DNA of 44,157 nucleotides from Salipiger mucosus DSM 16094 (GCF_000442255.1 NZ_KE557286.1:30266-74422); one strand, 5' to 3'; positions 7,483-15,448 are shown, counted from the stretch's first letter. Translations and numbers: made by a program. Notes: a model not told the origin generated them from the letters alone.

Positions 7483-7494
7483 ATTTGATCAAAT
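7483..7494. promoter_or_regulatory. Candidate operator ATTTGATCAAAT ahead of the synthetase cluster
   Basis: A perfect 12-bp palindrome sits 31 bases before the start codon of the first glutamine-synthetase-like gene, inside a short AT-rich island (about 7470-7500) in otherwise GC-rich DNA. A second, offset dyad TCGATA (7471-7476) / TATCGA (7495-7500) overlaps it. Position and symmetry suit a repressor or activator site in a promoter. The cognate regulator is not in the window. Confidence 0.5.
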
Positions 7495-7525
7495 TATCGA
7501 CCTCTCCATCGACCCCCGGTGATCC

Positions 7526-8872
7526 ATGCTTTCCGACACCAAGAACTGGCTGCGCAAGAACCCGCAGGTCCGCACCATCCGCGTCGCCGCCTGCGACCTC
7601 AACGGCCAGCCGCGCGGCAAGCGCGTGCCCGCGCGCTTCGCCCACAAGGTCGTGGAGGACGGCACGCGCTTTCCCTTCTCGGCGCTCAACCTCGACATCT
7701 GGGGCGAGGACATCGACGACAGCCCCCTGGTCTTCGAGAGCGGCGACCGTGACGGGCTGCTGCACCCGACGCAGCGCGGCTTCGTGCCGATGCCCTGGCT
7801 CGAGGCGCCGAGCGCGCTGCTGCCGATCTGGATGTTCCACGAGGACGGCCGCCCCTTCGAGGGCGACCCGCGCCACGCGCTGGCCAAGGTGCTGCGCCGC
7901 TACAAGGCGCGCGGGCTGACGCCGGTGGCCGCGGTCGAGCTGGAGTTCTTCCTGATCGACGACAGCGGCAAGAAGCTCGAGGTGCCGATCTCGCCGCGTT
8001 CGGGCAAGCGGCGCAAGGCGGCCGAGGTGCTGTCGATCCGCGCGCTCGATCAGTTCGACCAGTTCTTCACCGATCTCTACGACGCCTGCGAGGAGATGGA
8101 CATTCCCGCCGATACCGCGATCAGCGAGGCGGGGCTGGGGCAGTTCGAGATCAACCTCATGCACCAGGACGACGCGCTGCGCGCGGCCGACGATGCCTGG
8201 CTCTTCAAGATGCTGGTGCGCGGTCTCGCCCGGCGGCACGGTTTCGCCGCCTCCTTCATGGCCAAGCCCTACGAGGACTACGCCGGCAGCGGCATGCACG
8301 TGCATTTCTCGGTGCTGGACTCGGAAGGCAACAACATCTTCGACGACGGCGGGCCCAAGGGCACCGACGCGCTGCGCCACGCGGTGGGCGGCTGCCTCGC
8401 GGCGATGTACGACAGCACGCTGATCTTCGCGCCGCACCTCAACAGCTACGACCGTCTGGTGCCCGAGAACCACGCGCCCTGCGGCATCTCCTGGGCCTAC
8501 GAGAACCGCACGGCGGCGATCCGCGTGCCCAGCGGCAGCCCGGCGGCGCGCCGGGTCGAGCACCGCGTCGCGGGCGGCGACGTGAACCCCTACCTGCTGC
8601 TCGCCACGATCCTCGGCGCCGCGCTGGTGGGCATGGAGGACGGCATGGAGCCGCCCGAGCCCATCACCGGCAACGCCTACGCGCAGGACCTGCCGCGCAT
8701 CCCCGACAACTGGGAAGCGGCCATGGACGCCTTCGAGGCCAGCACGCTGATCCCGCGGATCCTGCCCGAGGGGCTGATCCGCAACCTGCTGCTGACCAAG
8801 CGGCAGGAGGCGCACTACATGGCCGAACTCTCGCCCGCGGAGCAGGTGGAAATCTATCTCGACACGGTCTGA
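7526..8872 (+). CDS. Glutamine-synthetase-like gamma-glutamyl-amine ligase (PuuA/GlnT-like), first copy
   Basis: Encodes 448 residues, the length of PuuA/GmaS-type ligases. Glutamine-synthetase fold motifs are all present: the N-terminal beta-grasp segment VAACDLNGQPRGKRVP (about 20-35), metal ligands in VAAVELEFFLID and GLGQFEINL, the ATP/metal His in GSGMHVHFSV, then WAYENRTAAIRVPSG with the active-site Arg. The Tyr adenylylation loop of housekeeping GlnA is not evident. Such enzymes join glutamate to an amine (putrescine, methylamine, ethanolamine and others) with ATP. With the amidotransferase and the second ligase downstream it forms the core of a Puu-like route. The acceptor amine cannot be told from sequence alone. 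Confidence 0.88.
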   Translation: MLSDTKNWLRKNPQVRTIRVAACDLNGQPRGKRVPARFAHKVVEDGTRFPFSALNLDIWGEDIDDSPLVFESGDRDGLLHPTQRGFVPMPWLEAPSALLPIWMFHEDGRPFEGDPRHALAKVLRRYKARGLTPVAAVELEFFLIDDSGKKLEVPISPRSGKRRKAAEVLSIRALDQFDQFFTDLYDACEEMDIPADTAISEAGLGQFEINLMHQDDALRAADDAWLFKMLVRGLARRHGFAASFMAKPYEDYAGSGMHVHFSVLDSEGNNIFDDGGPKGTDALRHAVGGCLAAMYDSTLIFAPHLNSYDRLVPENHAPCGISWAYENRTAAIRVPSGSPAARRVEHRVAGGDVNPYLLLATILGAALVGMEDGMEPPEPITGNAYAQDLPRIPDNWEAAMDAFEASTLIPRILPEGLIRNLLLTKRQEAHYMAELSPAEQVEIYLDTV

Positions 8873-8936
8873 GCCGGCCCTTGCCGCGTCCCTGCGGCGG
8901 GTCTAGGCTCCGCGCCGACACGACCATTGGTGGTTC

Positions 8937-9620
8937 ATGAAAATCGGCATACTGCAGACCGGTCTGGCGCCCGAGACCCTGGCGCCCGAGAGCGGTGAAT
9001 ACCCCGACATGTTCGCGCGGCTGCTCGCGGATCGCGGCTTCGAATTCGAGAGCTGGTCCGTGGTGACGGGAGAGTTCCCGCCCGGCCCCGAGGCGGCCGA
9101 CGGCTGGCTCATCACCGGCTCCAAGCACGGCGTCTACGAGGATCACGACTGGCTGCCCCCGCTGGAGGCTCTGGTGCGCGACATCTATGCCTCCGGGCGG
9201 CCGCTGGTGGGCGTCTGCTTCGGCCACCAGGTCATCGCCCAGGCGATGGGGGGCAAGGTCGAGAAGTTCGAGGGCGGCTGGAGCGTGGGACCCACCGTCT
9301 ACCGCTTCCCCGAGGGCGAGCGCACCGTGCACGCCTGGCACCAGGACCAGGTCATCACCCCGCCCGAGGGCGCGCAGACGCTGGCTTCGAGCGATCACTG
9401 CCAGCACGCCGCCCTGCTCTATCCCGGCCACGCCTACTCGGTGCAGCCGCATCCCGAATACGGCGACAGCTTCATCCGGGGCCTGATCGAGACGCGCGGC
9501 CCCGGCGTGGTGCCCGACGCGCTGCTCGCCGAAGCCTCGGAGCGCATGGGCACGCCGCTCGACAGCGCGGCACTGGCCGACCAGTTCGCGCATTTCTTCA
9601 CCGAAAGGCGCCTGCCATGA
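8937..9620 (+). CDS. Class I glutamine amidotransferase-like hydrolase
   Basis: Encodes 227 residues of the GATase1 superfamily. The nucleophile is Cys94 in GVCFGHQ, and the partner residues are His172 and Glu174 in QPHPEYG, so the catalytic triad is complete. There is no fused synthetase domain. It looks like the YfeJ/GMP-synthase-type GATase1 rather than the peptidase C26 fold of E. coli PuuD. In this context a likely role is hydrolysis of a gamma-glutamyl bond after oxidation of the amine, or ammonia release from glutamine, but that is inference from neighbours. Its stop overlaps the next gene's start by ATGA (9617-9620), indicating translational coupling. Confidence 0.85.
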   Translation: MKIGILQTGLAPETLAPESGEYPDMFARLLADRGFEFESWSVVTGEFPPGPEAADGWLITGSKHGVYEDHDWLPPLEALVRDIYASGRPLVGVCFGHQVIAQAMGGKVEKFEGGWSVGPTVYRFPEGERTVHAWHQDQVITPPEGAQTLASSDHCQHAALLYPGHAYSVQPHPEYGDSFIRGLIETRGPGVVPDALLAEASERMGTPLDSAALADQFAHFFTERRLP

Positions 9621-10975
9621 CCGACTGGACCGCAAACCTGCCCCGCGCCGCCATGGCCTACCTCGAGGGGCGCCGGCTGGACGAGGTCGAATGCATCATC
9701 TCGGACCTGCCGGGGATCGCCCGCGGCAAGGCGGTGCCGGCCTCGAAGTTCGCGCGGATGAGCTCGTTCCACCTGCCGGATTCGATCTTCTACCAGACCA
9801 TCACCGGCGACTGGGGCGATGCCGCCGGCGAGGACGGCTTCATCGAGCGCGACATGATCCTGCGCCCCGACCTCACCACCGCCAGCGCCGCCCCCTGGAC
9901 CGGCGACTGGACGCTGCAGGTGATCCACGACGCCTACGACCGCCACGGCGAGCCGATCAAGTGCAGCCCGCGCAACGTGCTCAAGCGCGTGATGAAGCTC
10001 TACGAGGCCCAGGGCTGGGAGCCGGTCGTCGCCCCCGAGATGGAATTCTACCTCGTGGCGCGGAACATCGACCCGGCCAAGGACATCGAGCCGATGATGG
10101 GCCGCTCGGGCCGCCCGGCGGCGGCGCGGCAGGCCTACTCGATGACCGCGGTGGACGAGTTCGGCCCGGTGATCGACGACATCTACGACTTTGCCGAGGC
10201 GCAGGGTTTCGAGATCGACGGCATCACCCAGGAGGGCGGCGCCGGCCAGCTCGAGATCAACCTGCGCCACGGCGACCCGGTGAAACTCGCCGACGAGGTC
10301 TTCTTCTTCAAGCGGCTGATCCGCGAGGCGGCGATGCGGCACGACTGCTACGCCACCTTCATGGCGAAACCCATCGCCGACGAGCCGGGCTCTGCCATGC
10401 ACATCCACCATTCGGTGCTGGAGACGGAGACCGGCCGCAACCTCTTCGCCGGGCCGCAGGGTGGTGAGACCGACGCCTTCTATCACTTCATCGGCGGGCT
10501 GCAGGCGCATCTGCCGGCGGCAATCGCGGTGCTGGCGCCCTACGTCAATTCCTACCGCCGCTACGTCCGCGACCACGCGGCGCCGATCAACCTCGAATGG
10601 GCGCGCGACAACCGCACCACGGGCATCCGCATCCCGCTCTCCGAGCCCGAGGCGCGCCGTGTCGAGAACCGCCTCGCGGGGATGGACTGCAACCCCTACC
10701 TGGGGATCGCAGCCTCGCTCGCCTGCGGCTACCTCGGGCTGATGGAGGAGCGGCGCCCCTCGAAGCAGTTCCGCGGCGATGCCTACGAGGGCGAGGGTGA
10801 CATCCCCCGCGTGCTGGGCGAGGCGCTGGACATGTGGGACGAGGCCACCGCCCTGCACGAGGTGCTGGGCCGGGAGTTCGCGCGGGTCTACTCGGTCGTG
10901 AAGCGCGCGGAATACGAGGAATTCCTGTCGGTGATCTCGCCCTGGGAGCGCGAACACCTGCTGACCAACGTGTAG
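9617..10975 (+). CDS. Glutamine-synthetase-like gamma-glutamyl-amine ligase (PuuA-like), second copy
   Basis: Encodes 452 residues. Motifs run parallel to the first copy: CIISDLPGIARGKAVP, metal ligands VVAPEMEFYLVA and AGQLEINL, GSAMHIHHSV for ATP/metal and ARDNRTTGIRIPLSEP with the catalytic Arg. The copies are diverged rather than recent duplicates (GISWAYENRTAAIRVP versus NLEWARDNRTTGIRIP), which suggests different amine acceptors or a hetero-oligomer. It is coupled to the amidotransferase by a four-base overlap and followed by a terminator-like hairpin (10980-10998). Adenylylation control is not evident. Confidence 0.88.
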   Translation: MTDWTANLPRAAMAYLEGRRLDEVECIISDLPGIARGKAVPASKFARMSSFHLPDSIFYQTITGDWGDAAGEDGFIERDMILRPDLTTASAAPWTGDWTLQVIHDAYDRHGEPIKCSPRNVLKRVMKLYEAQGWEPVVAPEMEFYLVARNIDPAKDIEPMMGRSGRPAAARQAYSMTAVDEFGPVIDDIYDFAEAQGFEIDGITQEGGAGQLEINLRHGDPVKLADEVFFFKRLIREAAMRHDCYATFMAKPIADEPGSAMHIHHSVLETETGRNLFAGPQGGETDAFYHFIGGLQAHLPAAIAVLAPYVNSYRRYVRDHAAPINLEWARDNRTTGIRIPLSEPEARRVENRLAGMDCNPYLGIAASLACGYLGLMEERRPSKQFRGDAYEGEGDIPRVLGEALDMWDEATALHEVLGREFARVYSVVKRAEYEEFLSVISPWEREHLLTNV

Positions 10976-10979
10976 CCGG

Positions 10980-10998
10980 GCCGGGCCTTCGGCCCGGC
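10980..10998 (+). terminator. Hairpin after the second ligase
   Basis: Perfect 8-bp arms GCCGGGCC (10980-10987) and GGCCCGGC (10991-10998) with loop TTC start 5 bases after the stop. No T-run follows. Termination may be partial, since the oxidoreductase gene continues on the same strand 71 bases later. Confidence 0.6.
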
Positions 10999-11000
10999 GC

Positions 11001-11060
11001 GGGGGCGCTGCCCCCGGTCCCTGCGGGACTCCCCCGGGATATTTGCAGCCAGAAGAAGCG
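11001..11060 (+). repeat. Rhodobacterales-type intergenic palindromic unit with tail motif, copy 2
   Basis: Two further small hairpins lie in series: GGGGGC/GCCCCC (11001-11015) and GTCCC/GGGAC (11017-11029). They are followed by CCCCCGGGATATTTGCAGCC and AGAAGAAG, which ends just before the GTG of the oxidoreductase. The layout (GC hairpins, then ATATTTG….AGAAGAAG) matches, from memory, a dispersed intergenic unit common in Rhodobacteraceae, and a degenerate relative is at 6099-6126. AGAAG/GAGGGG near its end may also serve as the ribosome site of the next gene. Confidence 0.55.
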
Positions 11061-11068
11061 AGGGGCGC

Positions 11069-12370
11069 GTGAACCTTCTGTTTTCCAACGACGAGCGCGG
11101 CGCCTACCCCGCGAGCTGGTATGCCGCCACGGCCCTGCCCGCGCCCGAGCGGCCGGTCCTGCGCGGCGAGGTGCGGGCCGACGTCTGCGTGGTGGGCGGC
11201 GGCTATACCGGGCTCTCGGCGGCGCTGCACATGGCCGAGGCCGGACTCGACGTGGTGCTGGTCGAGGCGCATCGCGCGGGCTTCGGCGCCTCGGGGCGCA
11301 ACGGCGGGCAGCTGGGCTCGGGCCAGCGGGTCGACCAGGTCGCGCTGGAAAAGCTCGTGGGGCGCGACGACGCGCGGCACCTGTGGGATCTCGGCGAGGA
11401 GGCCAAGACGCTGGTGCGCGGGTTGATCGCGCGGCACGGCATCGATTGCCACCTGCGTGACGGCGTGGCCTGGGCGGGCTCCTCCGAGGCCGAGGTGCGC
11501 GAGCTGCACGCCTATGCGGGCCACATGGGCCGGCACTACGGCTACGAGGTCGAGGCGCTGAACCGCGAGGCCTTTCACGCGCTCTGCCCCTCGCCCGACT
11601 ACCGCGGCGGCGTGCTCGACATGGGCGCGGGGCACCTGCACCCGCTGCGCTTCGCCCAGGGGCTCGCGGGCGCGGCCGAGGCGGCGGGCGCACGCCTCTT
11701 CGAGCGCTCGCTGGTGCTGGAGGTGAGCGAGGGCGCGCCCTGCACCCTGCAGTGCGAGGCGGGCCGGGTCACCGCCGCTCACGTGATCCTCGCCGGCAAC
11801 GGCTACCTGGGCGGCCTGGCGCCGCGCGTGGCGCACCGGGTCATGCCCATCAACAACTTCATCGCCGCCACCGAGCCGCTGGGTCCGCGCGCCGCAGAGG
11901 TGCTGACCCGCGACGTGGCGGTCTCGGATTCGCGCTTCGTGGTGAATTACTTCCGGCTCAGCCACGACGGGCGGCTGCTGTTCGGCGGGGGCGAGAGCTA
12001 TGGCTACCGCTTCCCCGACGACATCGCCGCCAAGGTGCGCCGGCCCATGCTCGAGGTCTTCCCCTCGCTGGAGGACGTCGAGATCGACTACGCCTGGGGC
12101 GGGACGCTGGCGATCACCATGAAGCGCCTGCCGCTGCTCGCGCGGCTCTCGCCGCACGTGCTCAGCGCCTCGGGCTATTCCGGGCACGGCGTCGGCACGG
12201 CGGTGCACGCCGGCCGGCTCATGGCCGAGGCGCTGCGCGGCGAGACCGCGGGCTTCGACGCCATGGCCGCCCTGCCGGTGCCGCCCTTCCCCGGCGGCGC
12301 AGCCCTGCGCAGCCCGCTGCTGGCGCTCGCCATGAGCTGGTACGCGCTGCGGGACCGCCTGGGGCTCTGA
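11069..12370 (+). CDS. puuB: FAD-dependent oxidoreductase, DAO family (gamma-glutamylputrescine oxidase-like)
   Basis: From the GTG at 11069, with GAGGGG just upstream, it encodes 433 residues. After an N-terminal segment containing YPASWYAATA (typical of PuuB/OrdL proteins), the dinucleotide-binding motif VVGGGYTGLSAALHMAEAGL lies at about residues 35-54, followed by GFGASGRNGGQLGSGQ, the FAD-contact region of the DAO family. The C-terminal SGYSGHGVGTA (about residues 368-378) is the second FAD signature. The expected role is oxidation of a gamma-glutamylated amine to an aldehyde plus H2O2 and ammonia. Position directly after the paired ligases and amidotransferase supports this, but the gene symbol is by analogy. 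Confidence 0.8.
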   Translation: MNLLFSNDERGAYPASWYAATALPAPERPVLRGEVRADVCVVGGGYTGLSAALHMAEAGLDVVLVEAHRAGFGASGRNGGQLGSGQRVDQVALEKLVGRDDARHLWDLGEEAKTLVRGLIARHGIDCHLRDGVAWAGSSEAEVRELHAYAGHMGRHYGYEVEALNREAFHALCPSPDYRGGVLDMGAGHLHPLRFAQGLAGAAEAAGARLFERSLVLEVSEGAPCTLQCEAGRVTAAHVILAGNGYLGGLAPRVAHRVMPINNFIAATEPLGPRAAEVLTRDVAVSDSRFVVNYFRLSHDGRLLFGGGESYGYRFPDDIAAKVRRPMLEVFPSLEDVEIDYAWGGTLAITMKRLPLLARLSPHVLSASGYSGHGVGTAVHAGRLMAEALRGETAGFDAMAALPVPPFPGGAALRSPLLALAMSWYALRDRLGL

Positions 12371-12486
12371 GACCACAGGTCAGATCATCGTGATCCGCCG
12401 CGGCCCCGCGCCGCGCCAATTTCGCTTGGCTGTTACAATGCGCTTGTTTAAACTTTTTGAAAGTGGACATTCTGGAAGTCGAAAAC

Positions 12487-13677
12487 ATGACCCGCCTGCC
12501 GAACATGCACCACGCCGAGCCGATCCCCGAGGAGGCCCGCGCCGAGATCGACCGCCTGCTGCAGTCGGGTGACCTCTTCCGCTACACCGCCCCCGAGGAC
12601 GCGCCGGTCGCCCTGCTCGAGACCGAGTTCGCCGAGCTGCTGGGCAGCCGCTACGCGCTGGCGGTCTCGAGCTGTTCGGCGGCGCTCTTCCTCTCGCTCA
12701 AGGCGCTGGGGCTGCCCCGCGACGCGCGCGTGCTGATCCCGGGCTTCACCTTCGCCGCCGTGCCCTCGTCGGTGGTGCACGCCGACTGCATCCCCGTCCT
12801 CTGCGAGGTGGGCGAGAACTACCGCGTGGATCTCGCCGATTTCGAGGCCAAGCTCGATGGCGTCCAGGCGGTCATCATCAGCCACATGCGCGGGCATACC
12901 TCGGACATGGACGCGATCATGGCGCTCTGCGACGCGCGCGGCCTGCCGGTGATCGAGGACGCGGCGCATTCGCTGGGCACCACCTGGGCCGGACGCAACA
13001 TCGGCACCATCGGCCGCGTCGGCTGCTTCAGTTTCCAGAGCTACAAGCTGGTGAACGCGGGCGAAGGCGGCATCCTGGTCACCGACGACGCCGACCTCGT
13101 GGCCCGCGCGGTGATCCTCTCGGGCGCCTACGAGCACAACTGGAAAAAGCACCCCGTCCTGCAGGAGGCCTTTGCCCGGTGGCAGAACAAGCTGCCGCTC
13201 TACAACCTGCGCATGTCGAACCTCTCGGCCGCGGTGATCCGACCGCAGCTGCCGCACATCGCCCGCCGGGTCGCGGACGGCCGCCGCAACCACGATTTCG
13301 TGGCCGAGCGCATCGCCCGCAGCCCCTGGATCGAGGTCCCCGAGAAGCTGGGCCCCGAGCAGCGCGCGCCCGACTCGCTGCAGTTCAACCTGACCGGCAT
13401 GGATCTCGACGAGATGCGCGCCTTTGCCGAGGCGGCCGAGGCCGCCGGCGTCAAGGTGCAGGTCTTCGGCCTGTCGAGCGACAACGCGCGCGCCTTCTGG
13501 AACTGGCAGTTCATGCCCGAGATGCCCGAGCTGCCGCGCACGCGCGCCATGCTGCAGCGCGCCTGCGACACGCGCCTTCCGGCGCGGCTGACGCTCGAGG
13601 ACTGTGCGGCGGTGGCGGATGTGCTGGTTCAGGCCGCCGAGGCGGTCATGGGCGATACCCGCGCCTACGGCACCTGA
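12487..13677 (+). CDS. DegT/DnrJ/EryC1/StrS-family PLP aminotransferase
   Basis: The chosen ATG at 12487 has GGAAG 8 bases upstream and gives 396 residues; TTG 12457 would add 10. Fold-type I landmarks: YALAVSSCSAALFLSLKALG (cofactor phosphate region), GFTFAAVPSSVVHADCIPVL, IEDAAHSLGTTWAG (PLP-ring Asp) and the Schiff-base Lys187 in FSFQSYKLVNAGEGGI. The family usually transaminates keto-sugars for polysaccharides or antibiotics. No sugar genes flank it here, while an amine-catabolic cluster does, so it may transaminate an aldehyde or keto product of that route, or be unrelated. An AT-rich stretch at 12417-12470 with TACAAT suggests it has its own promoter. It ends with a strong terminator overlapping the 3' end of phaR. 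Confidence 0.85.
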   Translation: MTRLPNMHHAEPIPEEARAEIDRLLQSGDLFRYTAPEDAPVALLETEFAELLGSRYALAVSSCSAALFLSLKALGLPRDARVLIPGFTFAAVPSSVVHADCIPVLCEVGENYRVDLADFEAKLDGVQAVIISHMRGHTSDMDAIMALCDARGLPVIEDAAHSLGTTWAGRNIGTIGRVGCFSFQSYKLVNAGEGGILVTDDADLVARAVILSGAYEHNWKKHPVLQEAFARWQNKLPLYNLRMSNLSAAVIRPQLPHIARRVADGRRNHDFVAERIARSPWIEVPEKLGPEQRAPDSLQFNLTGMDLDEMRAFAEAAEAAGVKVQVFGLSSDNARAFWNWQFMPEMPELPRTRAMLQRACDTRLPARLTLEDCAAVADVLVQAAEAVMGDTRAYGT

Positions 13678-13688
13678 GTTCGGAAGCG

Positions 13689-13715
13689 GGGCGCGCCGTG
13701 GCGCGCCCTATTTTT
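13689..13715 (+). terminator. Rho-independent terminator of the aminotransferase gene, overlapping the phaR 3' end
   Basis: Perfect 9-bp arms GGGCGCGCC (13689-13697) and GGCGCGCCC (13700-13708), a GT loop, then TATTTTT (13709-13715) on the plus strand. The T-run doubles as the last codons and stop of phaR on the minus strand. This is the only hairpin in the window with a classical T-tract. Confidence 0.85.
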
Positions 13716-14271
13716 CCATCTTCTTCAGCTTGCCCTGAAGCTCGGCCAGCTGGCGCTTGATCTCGTCGAGATCCTCTTCCTCTTCCTCGCCGCCCGATCC
13801 CTCGGGGCCCGACCACTGGTTGCCCATGTTGCCGGTCATCGCCTTGAGGAAGGCCTCCTGCTGCGCCTGCATCGCCTCGAAGCCGGGCACCTTGGGCACC
13901 TTGCCCATCATCGGGTTCATCTGGCTCATGCTCTCGGCCCACTTCGACTGGCTGTCGCGGAACATCTCGAAGCTCGCGGCCAGGAACTGCGGCACCGCGG
14001 AGGTCGCCTGCGTGGTGTAGCTGCGCACCAGGTCGGTCAGCACGTTGATCGGCAGCACGCTCTCGCCGCGGCTCTCGTGTTCGGCCACGATCTGCAGCAG
14101 GTACTGCCGGGTCAGGTCGTCGCCGGACTTGAGGTCGATGATCTGAACCTCGCGCCCGTCGCGGATGAAACCCGCGATATCCTCGAGCGTGACGTAGTCG
14201 CTCGTCTCGGTGTTGTAGAGACGCCGGCTGGCATAACGCTTGATCAGCAGCGGTTTTTCCTTTTCAGCCAA
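13708..14271 (-). CDS. phaR: Polyhydroxyalkanoate synthesis repressor PhaR
   Basis: Encodes 187 residues from TTG 14271, chosen because a strong GGGGAGG lies 7 bases upstream and the protein then begins MAEKEKPLLIKRYASRRLYN as in relatives; the ATG at 14289 would add six residues and place the ribosome site inside the gene. The N-terminal PHB accumulation regulatory domain (about residues 8-70, KRYASRRLYNTETSDYVTLE) is followed by the second PhaR repeat region (LPINVLTDLVRSYTTQATSA) and an acidic C-terminal coiled stretch (GGEEEEEDLDEIKRQLAELQ). PhaR binds DNA upstream of phasin genes and its own gene and is released by nascent PHB. phaC, phaP and phaZ are not in the window. The dyad at 14289-14321 fits autoregulation. 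Confidence 0.93.
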   Translation of the reverse strand: MAEKEKPLLIKRYASRRLYNTETSDYVTLEDIAGFIRDGREVQIIDLKSGDDLTRQYLLQIVAEHESRGESVLPINVLTDLVRSYTTQATSAVPQFLAASFEMFRDSQSKWAESMSQMNPMMGKVPKVPGFEAMQAQQEAFLKAMTGNMGNQWSGPEGSGGEEEEEDLDEIKRQLAELQGKLKKMEK

Positions 14272-14288
14272 CTGGGCACCTCCCCTCA

Positions 14289-14321
14289 TGCAGCAGATGC
14301 AGAAAAGCCTATGCTGCTGCA
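14289..14321 (-). promoter_or_regulatory. Candidate PhaR autoregulatory operator upstream of phaR
   Basis: An inverted repeat TGCAGCAG (14289-14296) / CTGCTGCA (14314-14321) with a 17-base spacer that itself holds ATGCAG lies 18-50 bases upstream of the preferred phaR start. TGC/GCA-rich dyads (CTGC…GCAG type) are the known kind of PhaR site, established for Paracoccus denitrificans. Assignment here is by resemblance and position. Confidence 0.6.
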
Positions 14322-14365
14322 GAAAAAAGAAAAGCCTTACGTTTCAGCAGCGCCCGGGCAAATGC

Positions 14366-15334
14366 TCATCCGCCGGCCGCGAGGATGTCGTCGATCCAGG
14401 CCTGCGTGCCCCGGCAGAACTCCAGCGGCAGGGGGTAATCGCTGCGCCCGCGCACCGCGTCGTTGAAGTTCTCGACCTGCAGGACGTAGTGGTTTTCCGC
14501 GGGCCAGCGCCAGGTCTTCACCTCCAGCCCGGGGCCGTGCAACTCGAGCCGCGCCTCGCCGAAGACCTGCACGTTGAAGGGCACCGGCAGGCGCATCAGG
14601 CCCTTGTCGCCATGCAGCACGATCTCCTGCCAGGGCGCGGCGCGCATCGAGACGCGCCCCGAGTAGATGAAACCCGGGAAGCGCGCGGTGATGTGGGCGG
14701 CGGTGTCGATGCCGTTCTCCCAGTCCACCACCGTCGAGAGCAGCGCCTCGGGCTCCTGCCCCGTCAGCAGGCGGATGCTGCCGAATGCGTAGATGCCGAT
14801 GTCGCCCAGCGCGCCGCCGCCGGTCTCGGGCTTGTTGCGGATGTTGTCGAGGTCGGCGTTGTAGAAGCTGTGGGTCGAGTCCACCCGCACGAGGTTGCCG
14901 ATGGCGCCCTCCTGCAGCAGCTCGCGCGCCTTGGCGAACTGCGGGTGATGCGCGATCATCCAGGCCTCGGCGATGAGCTTGCCGCTGCTGTCGCGCAGCG
15001 CGATCAGCTCGTCGATCTCGGCGGCCTTCATGGCGATGGGTTTCTCGCAGAGCACGTGCTTGCCGGCCTTGGCCGCGCGCTTGCACCACTCGACGTGCAG
15101 CGCGTTGGGCAGCGGGATGTAGACCGCGTCGATCTCGGGATCGGCCAGCAGGGCGTCGTAGCTGTCGAAGACGCGCAGCCCCGGCGCGAAATCGAGGAAG
15201 GGCGCGGCCTTTTCGCCGCTCGAGGTGGCCAGCGCGGTCAGCGCCCCGCCGCGCGCGGCGTGAATCGCCGGGCCCATGAACTGCTTCGCGAAATTCGCGG
15301 CCCCAAGAATGCCCCAGCGCAGATGTTCCGCCAT
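14366..15334 (-). CDS. Gfo/Idh/MocA-family NAD(P)-dependent oxidoreductase
   Basis: From the ATG at 15334 (GGAGGGG 7 bases upstream) it encodes 322 residues. The Rossmann nucleotide-binding start is WGILGAANFAKQF (about residues 6-18), then VYIPLPNALHVEW (about 70-82) and the family's catalytic-lysine motif CEKPIAMKAAEID (about 95-107). The C-terminal half is the usual beta-sheet substrate domain, with GGGALGDIGIYAFGSIRLL. These enzymes oxidise or reduce sugars, inositols or related hydroxyl compounds; the substrate cannot be deduced. The frame continues upstream to 15388 but without a better ribosome site. It lies between phaR and rpoH, apparently as a single gene. Confidence 0.88.
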   Translation of the reverse strand: MAEHLRWGILGAANFAKQFMGPAIHAARGGALTALATSSGEKAAPFLDFAPGLRVFDSYDALLADPEIDAVYIPLPNALHVEWCKRAAKAGKHVLCEKPIAMKAAEIDELIALRDSSGKLIAEAWMIAHHPQFAKARELLQEGAIGNLVRVDSTHSFYNADLDNIRNKPETGGGALGDIGIYAFGSIRLLTGQEPEALLSTVVDWENGIDTAAHITARFPGFIYSGRVSMRAAPWQEIVLHGDKGLMRLPVPFNVQVFGEARLELHGPGLEVKTWRWPAENHYVLQVENFNDAVRGRSDYPLPLEFCRGTQAWIDDILAAGG

Positions 15335-15395
15335 CGTCCGTCCCCTCCTGTCGGTCCTGCGCGGAGGGTAGCGCCAACATCGCCCCATGCAAGCA

Positions 15396-15424
15396 GAACG
15401 CCCGCCGGGATGCGGCGGGCGTTC
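15396..15424 (-). terminator. Terminator of rpoH
   Basis: Perfect 11-bp arms GAACGCCCGCC (15396-15406) and GGCGGGCGTTC (15414-15424) with a 7-base loop begin 24 bases after the rpoH stop codon, reading on the minus strand. Only a short T-poor stretch (TGCTTGC) follows. Confidence 0.75.
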
Positions 15425-15448
15425 GTGTCTCGGTCATGGCGACGGGGA

